Below the pieces are notes generated by a model. The model ran no database searches. It was not told where the DNA came from and saw only the letters and a program-made list of their open reading frames with translations. Position numbers and translations under genes: made by a program. From assembly GCF_014200595.1 (NCBI RefSeq), contig NZ_JACHCG010000001.1:1364001-1428000 (forward strand): DNA of 64,000 nt, given 5' to 3'. Shown here one piece after another: positions 17,191 to 24,349 of this stretch; position 1 is the stretch's first letter; every line of letters begins with the position of its first letter. This DNA is from Pedobacter cryoconitis. GTDB lineage: Bacteria > Bacteroidota > Bacteroidia > Sphingobacteriales > Sphingobacteriaceae.

Positions 17191-17424
17191 CTATTTGAAG
17201 TTCAGTTCTCCATAAAAGGTCTCTTTAACATCTTCTCGCAATTGAGTCTTTTTATTTTGCGAAGAGTAAGGCGGATTTTTTTCATCTGCAAGCGATAAGG
17301 TTAGTACTGGCAAGTCATCATCTGCTCTTTGAACCAATTTACCTAATATCTTTGTTAGATCTGCACATTTACTCACGATCACATGTACAACTTGTCCCTC
17401 GCGCTGTAATCGGCCTTCAATCAT
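17191..17424 (-). pseudogene. dnaE2: C-terminal fragment of error-prone DNA polymerase DnaE2 (ImuC)
   Basis: Encodes 77 residues that match only the extreme C-terminus of DnaE2/ImuC: LMIEGRLQREGQVVHVIVSK and CADLTKILGKL. The full protein is about 1000 residues, so over 90 percent is missing. Just upstream of the residues ILM there is an in-frame TAA where unrelated sequence begins, marking the deletion junction near 17430. DnaE2 works with ImuA/ImuB in SOS mutagenesis; neither is present. The neighbouring LigD and Xth genes are intact. Confidence 0.72.
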
Positions 17425-17431
17425 CAGTATT

Positions 17432-18252
17432 TATCCTAAATCCTGTCCAGGAGAAAAAAGAAGTAAAATTGTCAAGTCATGGGATATTTCAACCTCTTGT
17501 CAAACATTTAATCCTGATGATGGTGGCGGTGGTAGCTTTGGAGGAGGAGGAGGTGCTGAAGTCCTGGTACTACTCCGGCTCCTTATCAAGAGAAAAAGGA
17601 TATAATTGATTCTCTAACAAATTACCCTTGTGCTCAGGACTTGCTTCGACAATTACCGCTATTAAAAAATGATATTGCTACACTTATCAATAGTACTTTT
17701 AATGGTAATTGTGATATGAATATAACATTTGTTCCAGCTGTATTTCCGGTTTCTCCTAATGGAGGTTATACTGATGGAGATCAAACTGTAACTGATCTTA
17801 CTCTCAAAAATGGATATAATTATGATGCTGGATTCTCTATGTCATCTAAAATCCGGATTAATCAAGATGTATTATCTCATGCGACAAAAGAATATATTTT
17901 GATCACAATGTATCATGAAGCATTACATGCTTACTTAAGTGTTGAAAAATCCAGATTAGGCAGTAATTTTGCAACAAAATATCCAGATGTAAATCTTGAA
18001 TTTGTAAATATTAATGGGACCAAATTTGATTTCACTAAAAATATCTTTGTAAGTTCACATTCACAGATGGGTTTAAATTTTTACAATCAATTAGCAAATA
18101 CCATAAAACTATACAATCCTAATTTACCAGAGTCAACTGTTCAGGCTATGGCCGCAGCGGGAATCTTTACAACAAGTAATGACCAGAAATTACTTAATGA
18201 AAATGAAAGAGATATAAGAAATAATAAACAATTGGGATCTAAATGTCCATAA
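17432..18252 (+). pseudogene. Frameshifted zinc-metallopeptidase-like protein
   Basis: Two frames together encode one protein. The first reads from about 17432 through a cysteine-containing segment and a glycine-rich stretch (DDGGGGSFGGGGG) to about 17555. After a one-base loss the second continues SPGTTPAPYQEKKDIIDSL into 17641-18252. The distal part has a HExxH zinc motif in MYHEALHAYLS, the signature of metallopeptidases. The 5' end is also missing, cut at the junction with the dnaE2 fragment. The tail end lies 1 bp before the next gene, as in a toxin-immunity or effector-partner pair. The distal 203 residues could still be made from TTG 17641. Confidence 0.6.
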
Positions 18253-18253
18253 T

Positions 18254-19171
18254 ATGAAATTTAAAATAATAGCAATACTAATATTTTTTTCGACTAGCTT
18301 AGTAAAAGCCAATCAAAGAGATTCCAGTGACCTCTTTAAACGTGAACAACAAAAAATAAAATATTTTATTATCGATTCGAAAAGCCCGGATTACAAAATA
18401 AATTTAGTTGAGCTCAATGCAAAAAAACTATATGGCATTGATAAGAACATTGAGCTCTATAATGTTTTAATTGATAAAAATCTACTCGTCCTATTTTCGG
18501 TTTTACCTGTAAAAGAAAAAGATTTATGGTCAGAAATTAGTTTAGATCAATTAAATAATGTGGTTGGAGCTGAGGATTTAAAAAAAATACTTGATCAGGG
18601 TTTTCAGGCTTATCAAAAATCCGAATTACAAAACTCTGACGGTTTGAAGAGAAATGACATTAAGGTAGTTATAAATAGAAATGGAAAATATTTTATTTCT
18701 AATTATTGTTTAACTGAATTCTTTAAAATAGTAACACAAGAACTCATATTCCCAAATGAAATGGGAAATGTATTTATTAATATAAAGTCTCCAATGTTCT
18801 CTGTATCGGAATATGAGACAAAGTTTAAACATATTAATAACGAATATTCTCCAAATGCGCTTATTTCTGCAAACGCTACTGGCAGCTCCGGTTTAAGACA
18901 GCCACTTGAAAGACCATTAAACTTCTTATCAGCAAAAATTGCTGTTGGGAACTATACTGCTTATAAGTTTTGGCAATTTTCAGACTGGAGAGTTGCAGAT
19001 GGTACAAACTCAAGAAGGGGTATAGATAGATTCTTATATATTCCTGAAATTGGAATAGTTGGTGGCTCATTTGATTTCTGGTTCAATGCATTAGGTATTT
19101 CCAGTAAGGAAATCATGAAAAATTATCTGTCCGAAGATGTAATTCTTCCTGTTTCAATTAACAATCATTAG
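18254..19171 (+). CDS. Secreted hypothetical protein paired with a metallopeptidase remnant
   Basis: A 305-residue protein with a Sec signal peptide (residues 1-19, ending LVKA). No domain recognised; it is mixed alpha/beta with a Ser/Asn-rich middle and a Trp/Phe-rich segment near AYKFWQFSDWRV. It begins 1 bp after the stop of the metallopeptidase-like gene, so the two were made together. By analogy with polymorphic toxin loci it could be the partner or protective protein of that peptidase, but that is inference from order alone. Confidence 0.6.
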   Translation: MKFKIIAILIFFSTSLVKANQRDSSDLFKREQQKIKYFIIDSKSPDYKINLVELNAKKLYGIDKNIELYNVLIDKNLLVLFSVLPVKEKDLWSEISLDQLNNVVGAEDLKKILDQGFQAYQKSELQNSDGLKRNDIKVVINRNGKYFISNYCLTEFFKIVTQELIFPNEMGNVFINIKSPMFSVSEYETKFKHINNEYSPNALISANATGSSGLRQPLERPLNFLSAKIAVGNYTAYKFWQFSDWRVADGTNSRRGIDRFLYIPEIGIVGGSFDFWFNALGISSKEIMKNYLSEDVILPVSINNH

Positions 19172-19197
19172 GCACAAGCTGTAATTAAATTAATCTT

Positions 19198-19806
19198 TTA
19201 TTGAATGTTTACAATTTTAATAAAATATGGAGTTAAAAATACCTTATTAGGGTCAAAATCTTGTTCTGCTCTATAGTTCTCAGATTTATATATTCTTTCA
19301 TAAAGTGAGATATTGGCCTCTTTTCGGTTATCATATTTTATTGTTGAATATATTGCAAAAGCTGCGTTAACAGCTGCATTCATCTCAATCAAATCACTTC
19401 CGTCATTTTTTACATATCTTTTTTTAGCGGTAGCTGAGATATTAGAAATTAATATTGGAATAATTAGTGATGCTTTTTTTCTGGTGCCAATCACCGATTT
19501 ATAGTCAATAGTGTATAGTTTTTTATAAGATGGAAACAGTTTATATGCTAAGCTATCGTTCACACTAACTCCAGCTATCTCAATTTTTCCGTCATTTTTT
19601 TTAATGAGATCAACTCTGAAATTAATTGCATATAACGCAATACTATCTTGTAGTTCATCATGCTTAAATCCACTGTTAACAAATGAATCAATTGATTTTA
19701 TGAACGGCGCTTTTGTACTTTTTCTTGAGGCTTGGGCATTAGCCACTGTAGAAATAGCAATTAAAATACAACAGCTGGTAATAATTTTTTTGGTAAACTT
19801 TTTCAT
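19198..19806 (-). CDS. Secreted hypothetical protein
   Basis: A 202-residue protein starting MKKFTKKIITSCCILIAIST with a Sec signal peptide cleaved after about VANA. The frame is open 28 codons further upstream, but ATG at 19806 gives the signal. It is rich in Lys, Asp and Ser with no known motif. It faces the preceding gene tail to tail. Function unknown. Confidence 0.6.
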   Translation of the reverse strand: MKKFTKKIITSCCILIAISTVANAQASRKSTKAPFIKSIDSFVNSGFKHDELQDSIALYAINFRVDLIKKNDGKIEIAGVSVNDSLAYKLFPSYKKLYTIDYKSVIGTRKKASLIIPILISNISATAKKRYVKNDGSDLIEMNAAVNAAFAIYSTIKYDNRKEANISLYERIYKSENYRAEQDFDPNKVFLTPYFIKIVNIQ

Positions 19807-19858
19807 AGAGATTGGTTTATATAAATAAAGAAATATTTTTTTTCGCAATTTTTTGTTA

Positions 19859-20026
19859 TCATAAAATTGCTTTTTGCCAAATACGCGCATTTTGAGCTAT
19901 TACTGCGTCTGCTAGCCCACGAATATATTTATCATATCCCATTAGCAAGTAGGCTTGATCTTGAACAGCCACGAGTCTTCCTCCGTTAACATTAAGCAGG
20001 CAAAGACTAAAACCGATTCTGTTTCC
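19859..20026 (-). pseudogene. C-terminal gene fragment
   Basis: A 55-codon open stretch without a good start reads like real protein (GRLVAVQDQAYLLMGYDKYI, then RGLADAVIAQNARIW and a TGA stop). It overlaps the upstream extension of the neighbouring frame. I take it as the end of a lost gene; family not recognised. Confidence 0.35.
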
Positions 20027-20110
20027 TTATAGTTTTTAAATCATGTAAAATCATCATTAAATTATATTATTGCAATAATTTATTACATTAACTAATATAA
20101 ACGAAAAATA

Positions 20111-20389
20111 ATGTTACAGTCTGAAAATAAACAGGTAAAATATAAGCCTAATAAGATATTAGATCCTATTTTTATTATATGGTTTATTGCTATAGTGATT
20201 AGCGCAGCTTATAATAAACATTTAGGTGTGTGGTTAGCGGCAATTTTTATACCTGTAGTCTTTGGTGTTGCAATTTATCGTGCCAATAAGTTGAAAAAAA
20301 ATAAAGATGTCCTTCTATATACAGTTTTCATGATAGGAACTTTGATTTTACTATTTACACTTATTCTGACTAAAAGTATTAAACTATGA
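20111..20389 (+). CDS. Small membrane protein
   Basis: A 92-residue protein with three predicted transmembrane helices (about residues 18-34, 38-55 and 68-88) and a basic N-terminus and second loop (RANKLKKNKD), suggesting those parts face the cytoplasm. No family recognised. Its stop overlaps the ATG of the following broken gene (ATGA), a sign of former translational coupling. Confidence 0.55.
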   Translation: MLQSENKQVKYKPNKILDPIFIIWFIAIVISAAYNKHLGVWLAAIFIPVVFGVAIYRANKLKKNKDVLLYTVFMIGTLILLFTLILTKSIKL

Positions 20390-20613
20390 GAACCTGGCAT
20401 ATTAAATCACATAATATTATGCTTTCGGCAAATGGGGCCAATACAAATTCTCTACAGTTCAACGGTATATAGATTAAGTTTATAGAAGAGGGGCGAACTA
20501 TTAGTATCCAGGTACATCAGTGTCGTTTCATAGATACTGTTACCGCAGATGGACAACCAGGTAGAACGAGGGCAGGTGAGATAATTAGGACAGTTATATC
20601 ACACAAATATTAA
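20386..20613 (+). pseudogene. Short gene with an internal stop, containing repeat copy B
   Basis: The frame starts at an ATG overlapping the previous stop and reads MRTWHIKSHNIMLSANGA for 28 codons to a TAG, then continues in the same frame (IKFIEEGRTISIQ..., ...GRTRAGEIIRTV) to TAA at 20611. A CAG-to-TAG change would restore a 75-residue protein. The conserved core is shared with the 66-bp relic at 12854. Function unknown. Confidence 0.5.
20487..20552 (+). repeat. 66-bp repeat, copy B
   Basis: Matches 12854-12919 at 62 of 66 positions in the same orientation, 7.6 kb away. The Arg, Gln and Phe codon differences are silent. Confidence 0.8.
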
Positions 20614-20617
20614 AAAC

Positions 20618-21040
20618 ATGAAAAAATTACTTATTGCTCTGACAATACTATCTACATCTTACGTTGTAAATGCACAGACATCAAATAGAAAGGCATCAGT
20701 TATACTAATTGTTAAATTGCATTCTGGGAAAGACAAAATTACTAAAAATTTATTCGTAAATTCTAATGACATAGAATCAATGGTATTTGTTCCGGCACCT
20801 GAAATCAAAAAATATTCGCCAGATGCGAATGTAGCCTTAATTATGACTCCCAAAAGTTACGTTACCTTATTGACATTATCTGAATTTTATAATGTTCGCA
20901 ACATTGAAAAAAAGTATAGGAATAGAATTAACGTCGATGGAACGGCAATAGCTGATACAACAAATTTTTTGATATATGATCAGGGTGTTAAGTCAGTTGT
21001 TAAAAAAGATGATGGAGTTGAAATACTTTTAAAACATTAA
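20618..21040 (+). CDS. Secreted hypothetical protein, paralogue 1
   Basis: A 140-residue exported protein (signal peptide 1-19, ending VVNA). It is closely related to the next gene: both share VKLxSGKD.xTKN, a KPKS.xTLLTL-like block (MTPKSYVTLLTLSEFYN here), RNIEKKY and the C-terminal VKKDDG. No known domain, and no cysteines. A tandem duplication produced the pair. Function unknown, probably periplasmic. Confidence 0.65.
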   Translation: MKKLLIALTILSTSYVVNAQTSNRKASVILIVKLHSGKDKITKNLFVNSNDIESMVFVPAPEIKKYSPDANVALIMTPKSYVTLLTLSEFYNVRNIEKKYRNRINVDGTAIADTTNFLIYDQGVKSVVKKDDGVEILLKH

Positions 21041-21119
21041 ATTCAAGGGCATGTAAAATAAACTGTCAAGGCGGTGATTCATTAGAGTTACCGCCTCGCT
21101 CGTTTCAATTCAAAAAAAC

Positions 21120-21551
21120 ATGAAAACATTAATTATTGCTCTATTCTTACTATCAACATTTTTCGTCGGAAGAGCACAAACGACAAACAGAGTACCGGAA
21201 AAAGCAAACGCTGTGATGATTATTAAGTTGCCGTCTGGAAAAGATATTGTTACAAAAAATATCTTTATGAGTACCACTGATATACAATCGCTAAAAGCAA
21301 TACCATCGCCTAAAGTCAAACAGTATGCAAAAGACGCAAATGTTGCTTTTTTTTTAATTCCTAAAAGCAATATAACGCTACTAACATTACCAGAATTCTA
21401 CAACATTCGCAACATTGAAAAAAAATACCAAAATAAGATAAGCATTAACGGAGAACCACTAACAGATACAACGAACTTTCTAATAAATGATCCAGTTGTC
21501 AAATCTATTGTAAAAAAAGATGATGGTATTGATTTAACGATAAAATATTAA
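21120..21551 (+). CDS. Secreted hypothetical protein, paralogue 2
   Basis: A 143-residue paralogue of the upstream gene, with its own signal peptide (residues 1-19, ending GRAQ) and the shared blocks IIKLPSGKDIVTKN, LTLPEFYNIRNIEKKYQNKI and SIVKKDDGI. The two genes are 79 bp apart, with a GC-rich hairpin between (AGGCGGT/ACCGCCT at 21069-21096), and this one ends before an intrinsic terminator. Sequence divergence suggests an old duplication kept under selection. Confidence 0.65.
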   Translation: MKTLIIALFLLSTFFVGRAQTTNRVPEKANAVMIIKLPSGKDIVTKNIFMSTTDIQSLKAIPSPKVKQYAKDANVAFFLIPKSNITLLTLPEFYNIRNIEKKYQNKISINGEPLTDTTNFLINDPVVKSIVKKDDGIDLTIKY

Positions 21552-21578
21552 ATTCAAAAATCATCTTCTAAATAAGTT

Positions 21579-21613
21579 AAAGGGATTTGAGATGAAACTT
21601 AGATCCCTTTTTC
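21579..21613 (+). terminator. Intrinsic terminator
   Basis: AAAGGGAT and ATCCCTTT arms around a 16-nt loop, followed by TTC TGTT. It closes the paralogue pair. Confidence 0.65.
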
Positions 21614-21799
21614 TGTTAAAGATTCGTAATAAAGTAACATACCTCATTAAAAAACCTAATTGTTCATTTATGATCCATCGTTTAAAAACAATAATTTAAT
21701 GCCTAAATTGTAACCCTCCTGTAACCCTCCCAAAATATCGGACTGTATAAAATTCGAAAATTCGTAACTTTGACCTCCTATGTGATTAGAATCTATGTT

Positions 21800-22297
21800 T
21801 TACCAGAAATAGCCTCCAGAACCATTTGAATCTGTTAAATTTAATCCCACTGAAGTTTTTAGATAATTGAGTAATTTGTTGAATTGTCCAAGTCTTAAGT
21901 TGACTTTTAGTATTAAAATATTAGTGCTAAAGTCAGGTCCTTCGCTTAAAACAATCGTGTCATAAGGGTATCTTAGTAAATTCATAAACCCTTTCTTTCT
22001 TTCAGAGATAAGATTATAAAATCCTCTTCCGTAATCAAAATATTTAAAGCTTTTTAAATCAATATGTACATTCTTATTCCAGGGCATTAGATATCTAATA
22101 TGAAGTGTGCTGCCATAAATATCAAGCTTGCAGCTATATCTTGATAGGAAGAAATAAAAGGCAATCACTATAAGAACGAGATAAAATATGAATCCTAGTG
22201 TATGCTCCTGAATAGATCCAAGATTTGAGAAAACATATGCTATTATAAATACTACAATTAAATAAATTGTGATGGAATACGAAAGTTTTAACTTCAT
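21800..22297 (-). CDS. Membrane protein with PH-like cytoplasmic part
   Basis: A 165-residue protein with two transmembrane helices near the N-terminus (about residues 8-25 and 33-51) and a beta-strand-rich soluble part (LDIYGSTLHIRYL, VHIDLKSFKYFDYG, DTIVLSEG) that resembles small bacterial PH-like domains. No firm family call. Single gene; role unknown. Confidence 0.55.
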   Translation of the reverse strand: MKLKLSYSITIYLIVVFIIAYVFSNLGSIQEHTLGFIFYLVLIVIAFYFFLSRYSCKLDIYGSTLHIRYLMPWNKNVHIDLKSFKYFDYGRGFYNLISERKKGFMNLLRYPYDTIVLSEGPDFSTNILILKVNLRLGQFNKLLNYLKTSVGLNLTDSNGSGGYFW

Positions 22298-22327
22298 TAT
22301 CGATAAGATTACTCCATTAACGGATTT

Positions 22328-22564
22328 TTATATGTTTTGTAATTGAATGATGTATTTATTGTGTTTAAGTTCAATCAAGGCGTATTCACAGATGGTAGTT
22401 TTTGGATTTTCTCTGACCGTCAGCGGAACAGAACTTCTTAGTTTTTCTGATTGTGCTTAGTACGTATTTGGCATGCCTTCATTTAATGTTGTTTTTCCAG
22501 GTTTTGTGAAATAGAGCACTTTAATATAGTCTTCTTGAATAAAATTAATTATCTGGTCTTTGAT
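22328..22564 (-). pseudogene. Gene remnant with an in-frame stop
   Basis: On the minus strand a protein-like frame reads DQIINFIQEDYIKVLYFTKP, then GKTTLNEGMPNTY, a TAA, and goes on in the same frame AQSEKLRSSVPLTVRENPKT and CEYALIELKHNKYIIQLQNI to TAA. No usable start codon. The continuous coding character across the stop points to a decayed gene. Family not recognised. It occupies most of the 350-bp gap here. Confidence 0.45.
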
Positions 22565-22647
22565 TCATACAAATAGTCTGAATTATTTTAATAAAAACAA
22601 CATTTTGTTAAATTATTTAGTAATTTGTAGATGATTAATACTTAATT

Positions 22648-23439
22648 ATGCTTTTAGAGCAATTTAGACTTAGTTTCTCATCTTATCAAAATAAAACTCT
22701 ATCTGGAGGGATTATTGGTAAGCATTTAAGAATAATTGATAATGGTTCCGGTCAGCTCACGCTTACAGGTGATATATCTATTACACTAAAAGTTTTGGAC
22801 CTTACCTCGGTTGGAGCACCGCGGATACAAAGCTTAATGCGGTTATCTGAGCAAGCAATTATGAGCAAACTAAGAGGGGGGGCGTATGGTGATCAGGCAA
22901 TTTTTTATGAATTTAATTCTACGAAAAATGCCTTTACAAATAAGCAACATACGTATAGCCTAAGATATAATTTTAATTATACTGCCAGCCTTGTTCAGGT
23001 AAATAGTCTAAGCCAAATTGCTGGCAATGATTTTGTTTTGGCTTTAGTTGACGAGATTGGATATCGCTTTACTGATATTTATGGGCGAAAGCATGCTTCT
23101 GGTGGGTTGACTCATAAGACTGGCGGCCCTGCAACTGTAATTTATAGTGAATGGGATAAGAACTATCTAATAGGCGTACATGAATTTTTTCATACTTTAG
23201 GTCTTCCTGATTTAGAAGATAACGGCCTTGAAAATAGGCTCATGTATCATCTTGGTAAAGTGGGGAGTAATGTCACAAATAATGAAAGGGCAATAATGAA
23301 CAAGTTTATTATGTATGATCTAAGAGATATGACAAAAGGATCTTATTCAAATCCGGGAAATAATATGGTTAATCAATTGAGAACCTTTTTAAACGATAAA
23401 TCCAATGGTTTCAAATATAATAAGGCTAAGTTTAGGTAG
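22648..23439 (+). CDS. Metzincin-like zinc metallopeptidase
   Basis: A 263-residue protein with the extended zinc motif HEFFHTLGLPD (HExxHxxGxxD) near residue 178, as in metzincin-type peptidases, where His, His and the third His or Asp bind zinc. LMYH about 20 residues later could supply the Met-turn. There is no signal peptide and the ATG at 22648 follows a stop, so it may be an intact cytoplasmic or specially exported effector, or the C-terminal part of a longer lost protein. It overlaps the following lipoprotein gene by 35 bp. The layout resembles an effector with its partner. Confidence 0.65.
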   Translation: MLLEQFRLSFSSYQNKTLSGGIIGKHLRIIDNGSGQLTLTGDISITLKVLDLTSVGAPRIQSLMRLSEQAIMSKLRGGAYGDQAIFYEFNSTKNAFTNKQHTYSLRYNFNYTASLVQVNSLSQIAGNDFVLALVDEIGYRFTDIYGRKHASGGLTHKTGGPATVIYSEWDKNYLIGVHEFFHTLGLPDLEDNGLENRLMYHLGKVGSNVTNNERAIMNKFIMYDLRDMTKGSYSNPGNNMVNQLRTFLNDKSNGFKYNKAKFR

Positions 23440-23818
23440 TTTCATAATTTGTTTGTTTTTGTCTTCTTGTAACAGTCAGGGATCAAAGCATATTAAGGAT
23501 GTCACGTATACTAAAAATGATACCTGTAGATTAGATTTGTCAAGAGGTGAAGCTGTTATATTAAAGCTTGGTGAGTGTCGTTACTGCCATTTGATTAATG
23601 ATGTCCCAAGATTTAAAAAGAATATCCCGATTTTTAAAGAACTGGCCGCTTTCGATAGCTTAAAGTTAAGTAATTTCATATTTGTAGGTAAACATAATGG
23701 GATGTACAAAAAGGTGTTTCCGCAGGTTCTTAAAAGGATTGATAGTTTAGATGATTGCCAGAAGCGAAACTTAATTCATTTTATTAAGGATGCCGGTCGA
23801 AATCAACTAGTGCACTGA
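23405..23818 (+). CDS. Lipoprotein with a CxxCH haem-binding motif
   Basis: A 137-residue protein with a lipoprotein signal peptide (lipobox LSSC at residues 19-22). The mature part holds CRYCH, a perfect single c-type haem motif, and ends with a helix (LIHFIKDAG) like class I cytochromes c; HNGMYKKV could offer the axial Met. It starts inside the upstream metallopeptidase gene (35-bp overlap), so the two are translationally coupled. It could be a small cytochrome, or a protective lipoprotein in which the motif is accidental. Confidence 0.55.
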   Translation: MVSNIIRLSLGSFIICLFLSSCNSQGSKHIKDVTYTKNDTCRLDLSRGEAVILKLGECRYCHLINDVPRFKKNIPIFKELAAFDSLKLSNFIFVGKHNGMYKKVFPQVLKRIDSLDDCQKRNLIHFIKDAGRNQLVH

Positions 23819-24019
23819 TGTTATATTAAAGCAATAAGAGGCAGTATCCATAAAACTTTGTAAATGAAACTAGGGGTTCGTGTATTAGGTCTCCACTCTT
23901 AATCAAAAATAGCAAAGAACTGGTGTTCATAATTAAATTTGAAGAAAATATCATGGATTCCTCCAAAGCTTCTAATTACTCACAAACTTTCCTTATTTTT
24001 CAAAATATTTTAATAAGGA

Positions 24020-24349
24020 ATGAAAAACTGGGAAGATTTAAAGAATATTTTGGTGGAATTCAGGAATGAGAGGGATTGGGAGCAGTTTCATAATCCTAAA
24101 GATTTAGCTTTAGCACTATCTATAGAAGTGTCTGAGTTAAATGAACTTTTTCTATGGAAGAAATCGGAAGAAGCGGATGTAGAGAAAATCAAAGATGAAT
24201 TAGCTGATGTATTTGCGTATGCGATATTGCTTGCTGAAAAGTACAATCTGGATATTAACGAAATCGTTTCCAACAAAGTTCTAAAAAACGCAGAGAAATA
24301 TCCTGTAGCTAAAGCTAAAGGAACATCTAAAAAATATAACGAACTATGA
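24020..24349 (+). CDS. MazG-like nucleotide pyrophosphohydrolase
   Basis: A 109-residue all-helical protein of the MazG/RS21-C6 type: FHNPKDLALALSIEVSELNE with the EVSEL metal-binding glutamates, then KDELADVFAYAILLAEKYN with the second E..D pair. Such enzymes hydrolyse (d)NTPs to monophosphates. ATG follows an AAGG at short distance. Its stop overlaps the next start (ATGA, 24346-24349), so it is tightly coupled to the DUF2075 helicase. MazG-like enzymes beside Schlafen-type helicases are seen in defence islands, where nucleotide depletion is a proposed role. Confidence 0.88.
   Translation: MKNWEDLKNILVEFRNERDWEQFHNPKDLALALSIEVSELNELFLWKKSEEADVEKIKDELADVFAYAILLAEKYNLDINEIVSNKVLKNAEKYPVAKAKGTSKKYNEL

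Noticed and set aside
17352-17609. 85-codon plus-strand frame over the dnaE2 fragment
   Set aside because: It lies antisense to the dnaE2 fragment and out of frame with the metallopeptidase-like gene.
12854-20552. The 66-bp repeats as attachment sites of an integrated element
   Set aside because: No integrase lies between, the intervening genes (ligD, xth, DUF3606) look like core genes, and the changes are silent in one reading frame, which fits a coding relic better.
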